Positions 1 to 10,016 of a stretch of 64,000 nucleotides of DNA are shown one piece after another; position 1 is the stretch's first letter; every line of letters starts with the position of its first letter. This stretch comes from Oscillospiraceae bacterium (GTDB lineage Bacteria > Bacillota > Clostridia > Oscillospirales > Ruminococcaceae). The stretch spans positions 62,001 to 126,000 of the forward strand of contig JAJQFI010000025.1 of the NCBI GenBank assembly GCA_021201235.1, read 5' to 3'. The notes beneath the pieces are model-generated. The model made no database searches. It saw only the letters and a list, made by a program, of their open reading frames with translations, and was not told where the DNA came from. The position numbers were made by a program, and so were the translations under genes.

Positions 1-175
1 CAATGCTCACACCGACGGGCGAGAACTTGTCTGTTTTCTTGAGCACTGCCAGATTCGCAAGCCCCAGCTTCGCCCCGACGATGCCTATGGACGGCAGGAG
101 CATTTCGATATAGCTGAGCCCGAACGCAAGCCCACTGAGCACCCCGCAGAGGGCGATTTTTTTCGTTTTCGACAA
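1..175 (-). CDS. Gx transporter family protein (partial, N-terminus only)
   Basis: The first 58 codons are present and the gene runs off the left edge. It starts at a TTG just downstream of AGGAGGGTCG. The translation has a short basic N-terminus, a hydrophobic helix with LSYIEMLLP, then GAKLGLANLAVL. That glycine-rich pattern is typical of the Gx transporter family, also annotated as heptaprenyl diphosphate synthase component I, a small membrane protein related to ECF S-components. It is the last visible gene after rnf, apbE and the NusG-II gene, an order known in Clostridia. Substrate unknown. Confidence 0.65.
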   Translation of the reverse strand, partial: MSKTKKIALCGVLSGLAFGLSYIEMLLPSIGIVGAKLGLANLAVLKKTDKFSPVGVSI

Positions 176-187
176 AATTCGACCCTC

Positions 188-544
188 CTAATTTATGAAG
201 TCATACTCCGGCTCATCGGCTGTAATCTTCACGACCACCCCGCAGGGCAGGCAGACAATCGATTCGCCCGACTTCGAAATCGCCCCCGACCTCTCGCAAA
301 GCCCGTCGGGGCAGGTGGAATCTTTGACATACACCTCGCCGCCGTCGATAACGACGGTCAACAGCCCGTCAACGTCGATTTCGACATTTTTCGACAAATC
401 CGCTTCCGCATATGTCGAACCGTTCAGGGTGATGACAACCGTTGTGCCATCCGACTTCGTGGCGGTTGTAATCGCAAAAATTGCGACCGCCACCAGAACT
501 ATGGCAACGAACAGGAGGAGGTCGGATTTTAATTTATGTTTCAT
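188..544 (-). CDS. NusG domain II-containing membrane-anchored protein
   Basis: A 118-residue protein with one N-terminal membrane helix (LLLFVAIVLVAVAIFAI) and an exported beta-rich domain. Its C-terminal part, KDSTCPDGLCERSG followed by ESIVCLPCGVVV, is the cysteine pattern of stand-alone NusG domain II proteins found beside Rnf and ApbE genes in Clostridia. The ATG at 544 is preferred over a longer frame because GGGAG precedes it at a good distance. It overlaps the end of apbE by about 11 bases. It is probably extracytoplasmic and helps flavoprotein maturation or redox, but its exact role is unknown. Confidence 0.8.
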   Translation of the reverse strand: MKHKLKSDLLLFVAIVLVAVAIFAITTATKSDGTTVVITLNGSTYAEADLSKNVEIDVDGLLTVVIDGGEVYVKDSTCPDGLCERSGAISKSGESIVCLPCGVVVKITADEPEYDFIN

Positions 545-1488
545 CGGTGCTCCCATCCTCATAAACCCACAGCGTCTCTGCTCCCAATTCTTCCGCCAAC
601 GCCTTCCCGCTTTCGATATCCATGCAGAAGAGCGAGGTCGACAGCGCGTCGCCGAGGGATGAGCTCTCGCAGATGACGGTGACGGAGCGATATAAGCTTG
701 CGGGATAGAGGGTGTCGGGGTCGATTATGTGGGAGTACGTCTCGCCGTCGATGATGGTGTAGCGCTCATAGTCGCCGCTCGTGACTACAGATAAATCTGA
801 GACTTCGACGGTCTTTAAAATCCCGCCGTCGGGGTCCTGAATCCCGATAACCCACTTGCCGGTGGGCTTTTCGCCTACGGTTTTGACATTGCCGCCCAAA
901 TCCAGTGCGAAGCTCGTCAAGCCGTAGCTTTCCGCCACTTCTGCGGCGCAGTCAGCCGCATAGCCCTTCGCAATAGCGCCGACGTCGATTGACATATCGG
1001 GGTCGGTTAGCGTAACGGTGTCACCGTCAATGATTAGATTTGAAATATCGCAGTGATTTGCGGCTTCTTGGAGCTCGCTGTCGTCGGGGAGAATCCCCGT
1101 CTCCCGGGCGTCGTGCCAGAGACTTAAGACAGACCCCATCGCGATATTCAGCTTCCCGCCCGAGAGGTCATAGAAAAGCACGCCGATGTCGAGGAGCTCG
1201 AGTATATCTTTGTCGGCGTTCTCAAGAATCTTGTTGTCGTTCAGCTCTTTCAGAGACCCCTTCCCCGCCGTCGTAGATATCAAAAAGGCTGTCTAATCTC
1301 GAGAGCTCGGCATAGACGGCAGTTGATACCGCCTCGAATTCTTCATCCGAAGAGCAATAGGCAGTAAAAGTGTAGTCGGTGTCGAATAAATCCGTATAGA
1401 CGGACTCATAGCGGGATAGCGAGCTCCCGCAACCGGTGAACGGGAGCAGGAGCAGGAGTGCCAATAAGATGGTTACGAGTTTTCTCAT
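534..1488 (-). pseudogene. apbE: FAD:protein FMN transferase (ApbE lipoprotein), frameshifted
   Basis: ApbE transfers FMN from FAD onto Ser/Thr of flavoproteins such as RnfG and RnfD. The start overlaps the rnfB stop by four bases. The N-terminal frame has a signal peptide with lipobox LLPFTGC and continues to SLFDIYDGGEG. The rest, from SLKELNDN through AMGSVLSLWHD, DVGAIAKGYAAD, LDLGGN and SHIIDP, lies in another frame. Removing one G from the four-G run at 1257-1260 joins the two without loss, giving about 317 residues, normal for the family. It may be a real inactivating indel or a sequencing or assembly error; the position next to rnf makes a functional gene likely. Confidence 0.85.
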
Positions 1489-2270
1489 AATTTCACGATA
1501 ATCTTCGCCGGGCATTTCTCGGCGCACCTGCCGCAACCGATGCACTTCGAGTGATCTATGTGCGCAAGGTTGTTCTCAACGGTAATGGCGCCGGAGTCGC
1601 AGACCCTCTGGCACAGCCCGCAACCGATGCACCCGACCGGGCAGACCGACTTCACGTCCTTGCCCTTCGCATGGGACGAGCACTTGACCATGTACTTGGC
1701 GCTGTAGGGAATGAGCTCGATAAGATGCGCCGGGCAGGCGTTGACACAGCTCCCGCACCCCTGGCAGGATTCCCGGTCGATGACTGCGACGCCGTCGATG
1801 ATTTTGATGCCGCCCTCGGGGCAGACGTCCTGACAGGAGCCGAACCCACAGCAACTGAACCCACAGCCCTTCGGACCGTGCTTCGGCGCCATGTAGCAGA
1901 TGCGGCAGTCGTGCTCGTCGAAATAGTCATAGAGCATCGTAGATGAAGAGTTCGTGCCGGCACACTTGACATAGGCGACCATTCTTTCGCCCTGGGAGAG
2001 GCTCAAGCCCAGTATTTCGCCGATTTTTATTTTGTCGGAGGCATTGCAGAGGGTCGGTTCCGCAGTGCCTTCCGCAACTGCTTTCGCATATGAATCACAG
2101 CCCGCATAGCCGCAGGCTCCGCAGTTCGAGCCGGCAAGGCATTCGCGAATCTGCGCCTCTTTCGGGTCGATTTCTACTTTGAATTTCTGCGAGAGAAATC
2201 CGAGCGCGACGCCCACGATGATACTTATGACGACGATGACCGCCGCCGCAATAATGATTTCCGTTATCAT
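1485..2270 (-). CDS. rnfB: Electron transport complex subunit RnfB
   Basis: RnfB, 261 residues, is the iron-sulfur subunit that passes electrons from ferredoxin into the Rnf complex. It has an N-terminal membrane helix (IIIAAAVIVVISIIVGVALGF), then a four-cysteine cluster domain (GSNCGACGYAGCDSYA) and several ferredoxin-type CxxCxxCxxxCP motifs, for example CQGCGSCVNACP and CIGCGRCAEKCP. It is the last rnf gene, with rnfA nine bases upstream and apbE overlapping its stop. Length and motif order fit clostridial RnfB. Confidence 0.95.
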   Translation of the reverse strand: MITEIIIAAAVIVVISIIVGVALGFLSQKFKVEIDPKEAQIRECLAGSNCGACGYAGCDSYAKAVAEGTAEPTLCNASDKIKIGEILGLSLSQGERMVAYVKCAGTNSSSTMLYDYFDEHDCRICYMAPKHGPKGCGFSCCGFGSCQDVCPEGGIKIIDGVAVIDRESCQGCGSCVNACPAHLIELIPYSAKYMVKCSSHAKGKDVKSVCPVGCIGCGLCQRVCDSGAITVENNLAHIDHSKCIGCGRCAEKCPAKIIVKL

Positions 2271-2279
2271 GCGCTCACC

Positions 2280-2861
2280 TCACATTGTTCCCGAGAAGCC
2301 GACGAACGCTATCGCCATGAGCCCGGCTGTAACGAGCACAATCGGCATGCCCTGAAACGCTTCCGGCACGTCGTTGTCCTCGATTCGCTCTCTGATTCCC
2401 GACATGATGACGATTGCAATCAAAAATCCTATAGCCGTTCCGACCGAGTAAATCATGGTTTCCGCGAAGCCGTAGCCATTGTTGGCGGAATCAATCGCAA
2501 CGCCCAAGACCGAGCAGTTTGTCGTAATTAAGGGCAGATACACGCCGAGGGACTTATAGAGCGACGGCATTTTCTTCTTGAGGATTATCTCAACAGATTG
2601 CACCAATCCCGCAATTATCAGGATAAATACAATCGTCCTAAGATAGGAATATTTTTCTCCCAATATGTAGATATTTATGAAGTAGGTAATGCAGGACGAG
2701 ACGGTGATGACGGCGATTACAGCCGTTCCCATGCCGACGGCGGTCGAGGTCTTCCTTGAGACGCCGAGGAACGGGCAGAGTCCCAAAAACCGGCTCAGGA
2801 CGACGTTATTGACAAGCGCCGCCGAGATGATGCCCACTACTAAGGTGGTCAGAGCACTCAT
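2280..2861 (-). CDS. rnfA: Electron transport complex subunit RnfA
   Basis: An integral membrane subunit of the ion-translocating Rnf complex, 193 residues with six predicted helices. It has the family signatures NNVVLSRFLGLCPFLGVS near the N-terminus and LITTNCSVLGVA in the middle; the cysteines in these two repeats are thought to hold a membrane iron-sulfur cluster shared with RnfE. It overlaps the end of rnfE by four bases, consistent with translational coupling in one operon. Confidence 0.96.
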   Translation of the reverse strand: MSALTTLVVGIISAALVNNVVLSRFLGLCPFLGVSRKTSTAVGMGTAVIAVITVSSCITYFINIYILGEKYSYLRTIVFILIIAGLVQSVEIILKKKMPSLYKSLGVYLPLITTNCSVLGVAIDSANNGYGFAETMIYSVGTAIGFLIAIVIMSGIRERIEDNDVPEAFQGMPIVLVTAGLMAIAFVGFSGTM

Positions 2862-3555
2862 TTTCCGTCACCCCCTTCGGTAATTTCTGTTCTGAAGGCG
2901 CAAGCGGCTCCACAACCGGCACAGTTGCCGGTGCAGGAGCTCTTCGAGCCCTTCTTATTTGTAGCGCTTGGTGCGCCTAATTTATTCTGCAAAGCCGTCA
3001 GGACCGCCAGAACAAAGAACGCTCCGGGTGCCATAATCATGATTGAAATCGGTTCGAACGAGTCGGGCATGATGTTGAAGCCAAACAGCGTCCCCGCCCC
3101 GAGAGCTCTCTAATAGCGCCGATTATGGTTAAGGCAAGCGTGAACCCCAAGCCCATGCCGAGCCCGTCAAAGAAGGAAGCGACGGGAGGATTCTTCGAGG
3201 CGTAGCTCTCGGCTCTGCCCATGATAATGCAGTTTACGACGATGAGCGGGATATAGAGCCCGAGGGAAGCATAAAGGCTTCTGACGTACGCTTGCATGAG
3301 AAGCTCAACGATGGTTACGAACGAGGCGATTACGACTATGTAGGCGGGCATTCTGACGCTGTCGGGGATGAATTTCCGAAGAAGCGAAATTATCAGGTTC
3401 GAGAGCATCAGTACAAAGCAGGTCGAAAGCCCCATGCCGAGCCCGTTCATTGCGCTCGTCGTGACGGCGAGGGTCGGGCACATTCCGAGCATTAAAACAA
3501 GCGTCGGGTTCTCCTTTATGATGCCGTTATAGAGCCGTTCAAGTGCTGTTTTCAT
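2858..3555 (-). pseudogene. rnfE: Electron transport complex subunit RnfE, frameshifted
   Basis: The N-terminal frame runs from MKTALERLYNGIIKENPTLVL through LGMCPTLAVTTSA and VNCIIMGRAESYASKN to TIIGAIREL, clear RnfE. At 3097-3100 the frame breaks: the family sequence (GAGTLFGFNIMPDSFEPISIM) continues one frame over and then reads to the stop at 2858, ending in a cysteine-rich tail (CTGNCAGCGAACAF). Adding one G to the four-G run restores an open frame of about 232 residues. An inactive RnfE would disable the pump, so this may be a sequence error; only resequencing can tell. Confidence 0.88.
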
Positions 3556-4148
3556 GAGTTTCCGCCTCCTTCACCGTAGCCGAAATATTCCTCGGCAAAA
3601 TCAAGTGCCGCATTCACGGCGTTTGTGATAGCCCGGGTGGTCTTCGTGGCGCCCGAGATGGCGTCGATTTCGTTCGAGGCTGTCGCGCCGGTTTTCGTGT
3701 AGACGACCTCGCCGCTCTTGCCGATATACTGAGAAATCCATTCCTCGTTCTGGCAGTTGGCGCCGAGCCCCGAGGTCTCACTCATCGACGTTACGACGAT
3801 GCCTGTTATAGTGCCTGTAGTGTCTATGCCGATTGTTATGTCGATGTCCCTGCCGTAGCCTTTATGAGATGTGACGGAGAGTACTGTTCCGATTTCGTTG
3901 CCGGATGCGTCATAGGCATAAAGAGCAGTGTTGAGGGTATTGTCTTCACCGAAGGCGTCCGTTTCGGGGCTTTCAACTTCGACAAAATCCGACGCTTCGG
4001 ACATTACCGCCGAGTAGGAATCGGTGAGCTCCTTTGCCTCGGCTTCCGCAATCGTGTCCTTCGTGAGCTGATACACAACCGAGAGGAGCACGCCCGCAAC
4101 GAGAGTTATCGCAAGAAGCTTCAGGGTGTCAATGACTATCTTTTTCAT
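3552..4148 (-). CDS. rnfG: Electron transport complex subunit RnfG (covalent FMN subunit)
   Basis: A 198-residue protein with one N-terminal membrane helix (LLAITLVAGVLLSVVYQL) and an extracytoplasmic FMN-binding domain. The motif DAISGATKTTRAITNAV near the C-terminus is the ApbE recognition site, whose threonine in SGAT normally carries FMN through a phosphoester bond. SETSGLGANC upstream is also family-typical. It overlaps rnfE and rnfD by four bases on each side, so it belongs to the same translation-coupled operon. The nearby apbE would modify this subunit and RnfD. Confidence 0.95.
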   Translation of the reverse strand: MKKIVIDTLKLLAITLVAGVLLSVVYQLTKDTIAEAEAKELTDSYSAVMSEASDFVEVESPETDAFGEDNTLNTALYAYDASGNEIGTVLSVTSHKGYGRDIDITIGIDTTGTITGIVVTSMSETSGLGANCQNEEWISQYIGKSGEVVYTKTGATASNEIDAISGATKTTRAITNAVNAALDFAEEYFGYGEGGGNS

Positions 4149-5086
4149 TTCGCCGTCTCCTTTCTCACTCCGAAAGGCTTCGGCTTGGTGGCTTTTTCAA
4201 GAAGCGGGGTCAGGAGGTTCGCAATTATAATCGCATAGGACATGCCCTCGGTCGAGCCGCCAAAGCATCTGATAAACGCCACGAGCAGTCCTATCACGAT
4301 TGCATATATCACCTGTCCCCACTTGGTGACGGGGGCTGTGACATAGTCGGTCGCCATGAATACGGCGCCGAAGAGGAGTCCTCCCGCAAGAAGCTGAGTT
4401 GTCATGAAGCCCATGTTTACATCGAGCCCCGCCATGTTCCCAAATATTACTAAGAACAATGCCGCCGAGCCGACGGTGCAAAGGGTGATTCGGGGGCTGA
4501 TTACACGCTTGATTACGAGATACAGGAATCCGACCAGAATCGCTATGACCGAGGTCTCGCCGATGGTTCCGACGTGGTTGCCGAGAAGAAGCGAGCTTAT
4601 GCTTGTCGCTTCGCCCGAGGCAAGAGCCGTCAGCGGCGTTGCGCTTGAGACGCCGTCGAGCGCGGGGTATGAGGTCATTATTGATGGGAATGAGATCAAG
4701 AGGAAGCATCTTGCGGCGCAGGCAGGGTTCATGAAGTTCTGCCCCAAGCCGCCGTAGAGCATCTTTACAACGATGATTGCAAACGCTCCGCCCAAGATTG
4801 GGAGCCAGATGGGAGCCGTTGAATATAAGTTGCACGCCAAGATAAGCCCCGTAACAACCGCCGAGCAATCCCCGATAGTATTCGGCTTGTGCATCAGCTT
4901 GTCATATAAGAACTCGCACAGGACGCAGGAGCCGACCGAAAGGGCGACCACCAAAGCCGCACGCCAGCCGCCGTAGTAGATGCCGATTATGATTGACGGA
5001 ATCAGGGCGATTGCCACGTCGAGCATCACCGAGCGGGTGGTGTCTTTTGCCCGAACGTGGGGCGAAATTGACATATTCAGCTTCAT
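4145..5086 (-). CDS. rnfD: Electron transport complex subunit RnfD
   Basis: A polytopic membrane flavoprotein subunit of about 313 residues. The start at 5086 (MKLNMSISPHV) is chosen because an A/G-rich ribosome site precedes it and the family begins there; the frame is open further upstream only because it overlaps rnfC. The segment DGVSSATPLTAL resembles the ApbE FMN attachment motif of RnfD/NqrB, with serine in place of the usual glycine. MATDYVTAPVTKWGQ is the conserved C-terminal loop. It overlaps rnfC by four bases. Confidence 0.95.
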   Translation of the reverse strand: MKLNMSISPHVRAKDTTRSVMLDVAIALIPSIIIGIYYGGWRAALVVALSVGSCVLCEFLYDKLMHKPNTIGDCSAVVTGLILACNLYSTAPIWLPILGGAFAIIVVKMLYGGLGQNFMNPACAARCFLLISFPSIMTSYPALDGVSSATPLTALASGEATSISSLLLGNHVGTIGETSVIAILVGFLYLVIKRVISPRITLCTVGSAALFLVIFGNMAGLDVNMGFMTTQLLAGGLLFGAVFMATDYVTAPVTKWGQVIYAIVIGLLVAFIRCFGGSTEGMSYAIIIANLLTPLLEKATKPKPFGVRKETAK

Positions 5087-6417
5087 TTTTTCGCCTTCTT
5101 TCTGGCAAGAACTTCGCGCTTTCCTGCCGTGATTGATTGGGAGAGCCGACGCTTTGCGGGGCAAGCATAGGTGCAGGAGCCACAGCTTATGCACTCGAGC
5201 CCGCCAAGCTTCTCGAACTCTTCGTAGCGCCGTTTATCCGCCAAATCCTTGAGCTTAAGCGGCATCAGGTTCTCGGGGCAGGCGTCCATACATCTGCCGC
5301 ATCTGATGCACGCTGTCGCTTCGAGATTCTTGACCTCGTCGTGTGTGAGACACAAAATACATGAAGTTGTCTTCGTGACGGGAACATCCAGATCTATTAT
5401 CGACGCGCCCATCATCGGTCCGCCGAAGATTATCTTTTCGAGGTCTTGCTTGAATCCTCCCGCCGCCTCGACCAGTTCACGGGCACAGATGCCAATCGGG
5501 ACCTCGAAATTGGAGGGGTTCTCGATTGCGTCGCCGGTGACGGTGACCACTCTTGTGAGTAAGGGAGTGCGGTTACACACTGCATCCGCAGTAGCCATTA
5601 TCGTTGAAAGATTTATGACGACACAACCGGCATCCGCCGGGAGCATCTTCGAATTAATCTGCCGACCCGTGACGGCTTCTATTATCAGTCGCTCGCCGCC
5701 TTGGGGATATTTCGTCTTTAGCGGCTGGACTATCATTCTTTCGCTTCCCTCGGTTGCCTCGGCGAGGGCTTCTATGGCAAGAGGCTTGTTGTTCTCGACC
5801 GCAAAGACGCCCTTGGCGTTGTCGAAGAGCCGAAGTACTGCTTTGAGCCCGAGAACGGCTTTCTCGGTGCGTTCTATCATCAGCCGATAGTCGCAGGTTA
5901 TGTAGGGCTCGCACTCGGCGCAGTTGATTATGACATAATCAATCTTCGTGTCGTCCTTGACGGCAAGCTTGACCGAAAGCGGGAACCCAGCGCCGCCCAT
6001 TCCGACGAGTCCCGCCGAACGGATAGCCTCGCGAATCTCTTCTTTTGTGAGCTTCTCATAGTCCCTCGGCTCGCCCAAGCCCTCGACCGATTCATACTCG
6101 TAATCGTTCTCGATGGTGATGGCGGTCACGTCGTCGCCGGACGAAGTGGGAACCGGCTTTATCGCCTTGACAGTTCCCGACACCGACGAGCATATGTCCG
6201 AAGACACAAATGACGGAGCCTTGCCGATGGTCTCGCCGACAAGAACCCTATCCCCCACGGCGACGCAGGGCACAGCTGGTGCGCCGATATGCTGGCTCAT
6301 AAGATATGAAATTTCGCCCTTCGGGGAGAGCATTTCGATGGCTGAATCCATGGACATCTCTTTGTTCCCCTTCGGATGCACCCCGCCCCGGAAGCTCCTG
6401 ACACGATTTGCGAGCAT
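5083..6417 (-). CDS. rnfC: Electron transport complex subunit RnfC
   Basis: A cytoplasmic peripheral subunit that docks NAD(H) and carries FMN and two [4Fe-4S] clusters. The 444 residues show the glycine-rich GLVGMGGAGFPLSVKLAV motif, NCAECEPYITCDYRLM, and two ferredoxin motifs, CIRCGRCMDACP and CISCGSCTYACP, near the C-terminus. The start at 6417 is preferred over a GTG three codons upstream because AGAGGT lies seven bases before it. This is the first gene of the rnf operon, divergent from secA. Confidence 0.96.
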   Translation of the reverse strand: MLANRVRSFRGGVHPKGNKEMSMDSAIEMLSPKGEISYLMSQHIGAPAVPCVAVGDRVLVGETIGKAPSFVSSDICSSVSGTVKAIKPVPTSSGDDVTAITIENDYEYESVEGLGEPRDYEKLTKEEIREAIRSAGLVGMGGAGFPLSVKLAVKDDTKIDYVIINCAECEPYITCDYRLMIERTEKAVLGLKAVLRLFDNAKGVFAVENNKPLAIEALAEATEGSERMIVQPLKTKYPQGGERLIIEAVTGRQINSKMLPADAGCVVINLSTIMATADAVCNRTPLLTRVVTVTGDAIENPSNFEVPIGICARELVEAAGGFKQDLEKIIFGGPMMGASIIDLDVPVTKTTSCILCLTHDEVKNLEATACIRCGRCMDACPENLMPLKLKDLADKRRYEEFEKLGGLECISCGSCTYACPAKRRLSQSITAGKREVLARKKAKK

Positions 6418-6452
6418 AATAAACACCTCTTCTTTGGTTTGTTGAAGGTTAT

Positions 6453-6481
6453 ACTATATTGTAATATCACAGAACCTACAA
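6453..6481 (-). promoter_or_regulatory. Probable rnf operon promoter
   Basis: Read on the minus strand, TTGTAG and TATAGT are separated by 17 bases and lie about 35 bases upstream of the rnfC start. The -35 box is weak. It is back to back with the secA promoter. Confidence 0.45.
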
Positions 6482-6491
6482 AAAAGCAATA

Positions 6492-6520
6492 TTGACATTG
6501 CAACTCTTTCGGGGTATACT
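6492..6520 (+). promoter_or_regulatory. secA promoter
   Basis: A consensus TTGACA and a near-consensus TATACT with a 17-base spacer, 50 bases upstream of the secA start. No gene lies between, so this is very likely the sigma-A promoter for secA. Confidence 0.75.
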
Positions 6521-6569
6521 TATGATGTATATTTGTATGCACATCTGAAGATTGAAAGGAGCCATCGCA

Positions 6570-9305
6570 ATGGCATTTTTAGATAAAATTTTCGGTTCGT
6601 ATTCTGATAAGGAATTGAAGAAAATCGAGCCTATAAAACAAAAAGTATTGGACCTCGAGGACAAGTACAAGGCGTTTTCGGATGAAGATTTGAGGGGTGA
6701 GACCGACAGATTTAAGGCGGAACTCAAGAACGGCAAGACCTTGGACGATATCATGGCGGAGGCTCTGGCGGTCTGCCGTGAAGCGGCGGCGAGAGTTCTC
6801 GGCAAGCGCGCCTTCCCCGTCCAGATTGTCGGCGCGATAGTTCTGCATCAGGGGCGTATCGCCGAGATGAAGACCGGTGAAGGAAAAACCCTCACGGCTT
6901 GCCTTGCATCGTATCTTAATGCCCTCACAGGAGAGGGAGTGCACGTTGTAACCGTAAACGACTACCTTGCGAAATTCCAGTCGGAGGAAATGGGAAGAGT
7001 CTACAGATTTTTGGGGCTCACCATCGGCGTAATACTCCACTCGATGAACGGCGACGAGCGCCGGGCGGCTTATGCCTGCGACATCACCTATGGCACCAAC
7101 AACGAGTTCGGCTTCGACTACCTCCGTGACAACATGGTCATCTATAAGAAAAACCGGGTTCAGCGTGGGCACGCCTTTGCAATCGTCGATGAGGTCGACT
7201 CGATTCTCATAGATGAGGCGAGAACGCCGCTTATAATCTCCGGCAAGGGCGACCAGTCGACAGATATGTATCAGAGAGCCGACAGATTTGCAAAAACCCT
7301 CACAAAGAACGTCGTTGTCGAGGCCGAGAAGAAGGTCGATACCGACGAAGTCTATGACGGCGACTATATCGTCGACGAGAAGGCGGGCACGGCGACCCTC
7401 ACCAAAAAGGGCACCGCAAAAGCCGAGGCTTATTTCGGCGTTGAAAACCTTTCCGATTCGGAAAACATCACCCTTCTTCACCACATAAATCAGGCTATCA
7501 AGGCGAACGGCGTCATGAAGAAGGACATAAACTATGTCGTCAAGGACGGCGAGGTCATCATCGTCGACGAGTTCACCGGACGACTTATGTACGGCAGGCG
7601 CTATAACGACGGCTTGCATCAGGCTATCGAGGCAAAGGAAGGAGTCAAAGTCGCCCACGAGTCGAAGACCGTTGCGACAATCACCTTCCAGAACTATTTC
7701 AGACTGTATAAAAAGCTCTCCGGCATGACGGGAACCGCCGCCACCGAAGAGGACGAATTCAAAGAAATCTATAAGCTGGACGTTGTCGTCATCCCGACGA
7801 ACATGCCGATGATCCGTGTTGACCACCCGGACGTCGTCTATAAGACCGAGAAGGCAAAGTTCAACGCCGTCATCGACCAGGTTGTCGAATGCCACAAGAA
7901 GGGTCAGCCGGTCTTGGTCGGTACAATTTCGATTGAGAAGTCGGAGCTCCTCTCGAAGATGCTGAAACAGCGCGGCATCGAGCACGAGGTCCTGAACGCC
8001 AAGCACCACGAGCGTGAAGCCCAGATTGTAGCTCAGGCGGGACAGTTAGGCGCCGTTACGATTGCCACCAACATGGCGGGACGTGGTACCGACATCATGC
8101 TCGGCGGTAATGCCGAGTTTCTCGCGAAGGCTGAGCTCCGGAAGAACGAATACACCGAGGAAGAAATATACGAAATCACCGGCTTCAACGAGACGGATGA
8201 CGAACGCATCGTTGAGGGCAGAAAGCTCTATCACGACTGCTACGAGAAGTTCTCGGCGGACATAAAAGAAAAGGCGAAAGAAGTCAAGGCGGCGGGCGGT
8301 CTCTTCATAATCGGTACGGAAAGACACGAATCAAGACGTATTGACAACCAGTTAAGAGGTCGTTCCGGTCGTCAGGGCGACGAGGGCGAGAGCAGATTTT
8401 ATCTCTCGCTCGAGGACGATTTGATGCGTCTCTTCGGCGGCGACAGAATCACCGGTATGATGAACACCATGAACGTCGACGAGAACATGCCGATTGAGTC
8501 GAAGATGCTCTCGAACACTATCGAATCGGCGCAGAAGAAGGTCGAGGGCAGGAACTTCTCCATCCGTAAGAACGTCCTCAACTATGACGACGTAATGAAC
8601 CAGCAGCGCGAAATCATCTATAAGGAGCGCTCACAGGTTCTTGAGGGCGAGGACATCCACGAAAATATCCTGAAGATGATTCGCGACTTCGTCTCGAACA
8701 GCGTCAACACCTATCTTGCCGGCGACGAGCAGGAGAACTGGAACTTTGCGGGACTCAGAGAGCACTTTGCGGGACTCTTCACCGTCCCGAACGACTTTAA
8801 TTACACCGTAAACGAGCTTTCGGATTTGACCCGTGGGAAGGTCGCCGAAGAGGCAACTGAAGCCGCTTTGAAGGCTTATGACGACAAGGAAACGGAGCTC
8901 GGCAAGGAAATCCTCAGAGAATGCGAGAGAGTCGCGCTCCTGAAGGTCGTCGACACCAAGTGGATGCAACACATCGATGACATGGACGAGCTCAAGAAGG
9001 GCATCGCGCTCCGCTCCTACGGCAGTCACGACCCGGTTGTCGCCTATCGCATGGAGGGCTTCGACATGTTCGACGCGATGGTCGAGTCCATCTGCGAGGA
9101 CACCGTCAGAATCCTCTATCATACGCACTTAAGAAAGGACGCCCCGCCACAGCGTGAGCAGGTCCTCAAAGCCGACCAACCCGGCGGCTCCTCCGACGGC
9201 TCCGTCTCGGCAACCCGCAAAGTCGGGAAGAAAATAGGCAGAAACGACCCCTGCCCCTGCGGAAGCGGGAAGAAATATAAGAAGTGTTGCGGGAGGGATT
9301 TGTAA
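6570..9305 (+). CDS. secA: Preprotein translocase ATPase SecA
   Basis: SecA drives unfolded preproteins through the SecYEG channel using ATP. The 911-residue product has Walker A ([11 protein letters not shown]), the DEAD-like Walker B region ([15 protein letters not shown]), the preprotein cross-linking domain after it, helicase motifs ([22 protein letters not shown]), and a C-terminal zinc SEC-C motif ([17 protein letters not shown]). The start at 6570 follows AAAGGAG; an upstream in-frame TTG would overlap that ribosome site. It is monocistronic, followed by a palindromic repeat. Confidence 0.98.
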   Translation: MAFLDKIFGSYSDKELKKIEPIKQKVLDLEDKYKAFSDEDLRGETDRFKAELKNGKTLDDIMAEALAVCREAAARVLGKRAFPVQIVGAIVLHQGRIAEMKTGEGKTLTACLASYLNALTGEGVHVVTVNDYLAKFQSEEMGRVYRFLGLTIGVILHSMNGDERRAAYACDITYGTNNEFGFDYLRDNMVIYKKNRVQRGHAFAIVDEVDSILIDEARTPLIISGKGDQSTDMYQRADRFAKTLTKNVVVEAEKKVDTDEVYDGDYIVDEKAGTATLTKKGTAKAEAYFGVENLSDSENITLLHHINQAIKANGVMKKDINYVVKDGEVIIVDEFTGRLMYGRRYNDGLHQAIEAKEGVKVAHESKTVATITFQNYFRLYKKLSGMTGTAATEEDEFKEIYKLDVVVIPTNMPMIRVDHPDVVYKTEKAKFNAVIDQVVECHKKGQPVLVGTISIEKSELLSKMLKQRGIEHEVLNAKHHEREAQIVAQAGQLGAVTIATNMAGRGTDIMLGGNAEFLAKAELRKNEYTEEEIYEITGFNETDDERIVEGRKLYHDCYEKFSADIKEKAKEVKAAGGLFIIGTERHESRRIDNQLRGRSGRQGDEGESRFYLSLEDDLMRLFGGDRITGMMNTMNVDENMPIESKMLSNTIESAQKKVEGRNFSIRKNVLNYDDVMNQQREIIYKERSQVLEGEDIHENILKMIRDFVSNSVNTYLAGDEQENWNFAGLREHFAGLFTVPNDFNYTVNELSDLTRGKVAEEATEAALKAYDDKETELGKEILRECERVALLKVVDTKWMQHIDDMDELKKGIALRSYGSHDPVVAYRMEGFDMFDAMVESICEDTVRILYHTHLRKDAPPQREQVLKADQPGGSSDGSVSATRKVGKKIGRNDPCPCGSGKKYKKCCGRDL

Positions 9306-9323
9306 AGACCTCAGTTCCTATTT

Positions 9324-9346
9324 GTAGGGGCGGATATTATCCGCCC
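9324..9346. repeat. GTAGGGGCGG palindromic repeat, copy 1
   Basis: A palindrome GTAGGGGCGGAT-ATTA-TCCGCCC in the 3' region of secA. Close copies lie at 11951, 14120, 27311 and 27357, always outside genes. It can fold into a strong hairpin and may help end transcription. Confidence 0.8.
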
Positions 9347-9411
9347 GAAAAAAGACAACGGCACTACAACTTTTGCGTCAACCCATAAAAATTGCCGCCG
9401 TAAGGCGACGA

Positions 9412-9729
9412 TTATAGGATATCTTCGTATTTTCTTTTGGCGTAGATTACCCGATAGACTTTGATTTCCTTGTTTTTGTGGTCTGCACGGTAGAAAATCA
9501 GGTATTTCTTTACTTGTAGCCTCCTGAAATCGGGTCTGTTGACGCGTTCACTGTTGACTAAAGGACACATTTCGGGGTTATATCTCACCAAGTCGAGGGC
9601 ATCGTATATATCCTGGATAAGATTAGCGGCAGCCGACGGGTTTTCAAGAATCCTTGAGATATATTCGAATGTCTCTTCCAGATTCCGAGCCGCACTTGGC
9701 AGAATTTTTAACGAATATTTTTCAGGCAC
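9412..9729 (-). CDS. Type II toxin, RelE/ParE family
   Basis: A 105-residue basic protein with the RelE/ParE superfamily pattern: SLKILPSAARNLEETFEYIS at the N-terminus, a central FRRLQVKKYLIFYRAD strand region, and a C-terminal IKVYRVIYAKRKYEDIL. Members either cleave mRNA on the ribosome (RelE) or poison gyrase (ParE); the sequence alone does not settle which, though the N-terminal AARNLEE helix looks more ParE-like. It overlaps the end of the upstream antitoxin gene by eight bases, the usual order of antitoxin first. Confidence 0.85.
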   Translation of the reverse strand: MPEKYSLKILPSAARNLEETFEYISRILENPSAAANLIQDIYDALDLVRYNPEMCPLVNSERVNRPDFRRLQVKKYLIFYRADHKNKEIKVYRVIYAKRKYEDIL

Positions 9730-9991
9730 CGTATTTCTCCTTCATCGACGCGAAAAATTCATCTCCGTCAATCCAAGAAACACCATTTTCTTCTTCCATA
9801 ATTGCTTCGTTAATTATCCCGGCAAGCTCAGCCTCTGCCAACTGTCGTTCGTAAAGATCTACGCTCATGAGAACCATGTCGCTATAACCGTTTTTGGTCA
9901 CAATGATTGGCACATCGCTTTCCTTGCAGGTCTGCGAAATCTTTGCCGTGTTTTTGAGTTCATTTATCGGAATAACTTTAGGCAATGCCAT
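9722..9991 (-). CDS. Type II antitoxin, Phd/YefM family
   Basis: An 89-residue protein starting with the Phd/YefM DNA-binding fold: PINELKNTAKISQTCKESDVPIIVTKNGYSDMVLMS. The C-terminal 40 residues are acidic and probably wrap the toxin. It is read from an ATG preceded by GGAGG, and its promoter carries an inverted repeat over the -10 box (10017-10038) that it would autoregulate with the toxin. It pairs with the RelE/ParE toxin downstream. Confidence 0.87.
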   Translation of the reverse strand: MALPKVIPINELKNTAKISQTCKESDVPIIVTKNGYSDMVLMSVDLYERQLAEAELAGIINEAIMEEENGVSWIDGDEFFASMKEKYGA

Positions 9992-10016
9992 GATTCATAC
10001 CTCCATATCGGGATTA

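Noticed and set aside
3090-3110. Programmed frameshift in rnfE
   Set aside because: The G run is short and no stimulatory stem or slippery heptamer of known type is seen; two more single-base shifts in G/C runs in the window make a sequence error or plain mutation more likely.
6579-8009. Long open frame (476 codons) on the minus strand opposite secA
   Set aside because: Leucine/valine/aspartate-rich shadow of the biased codon use of secA, no ribosome site, no family resemblance.
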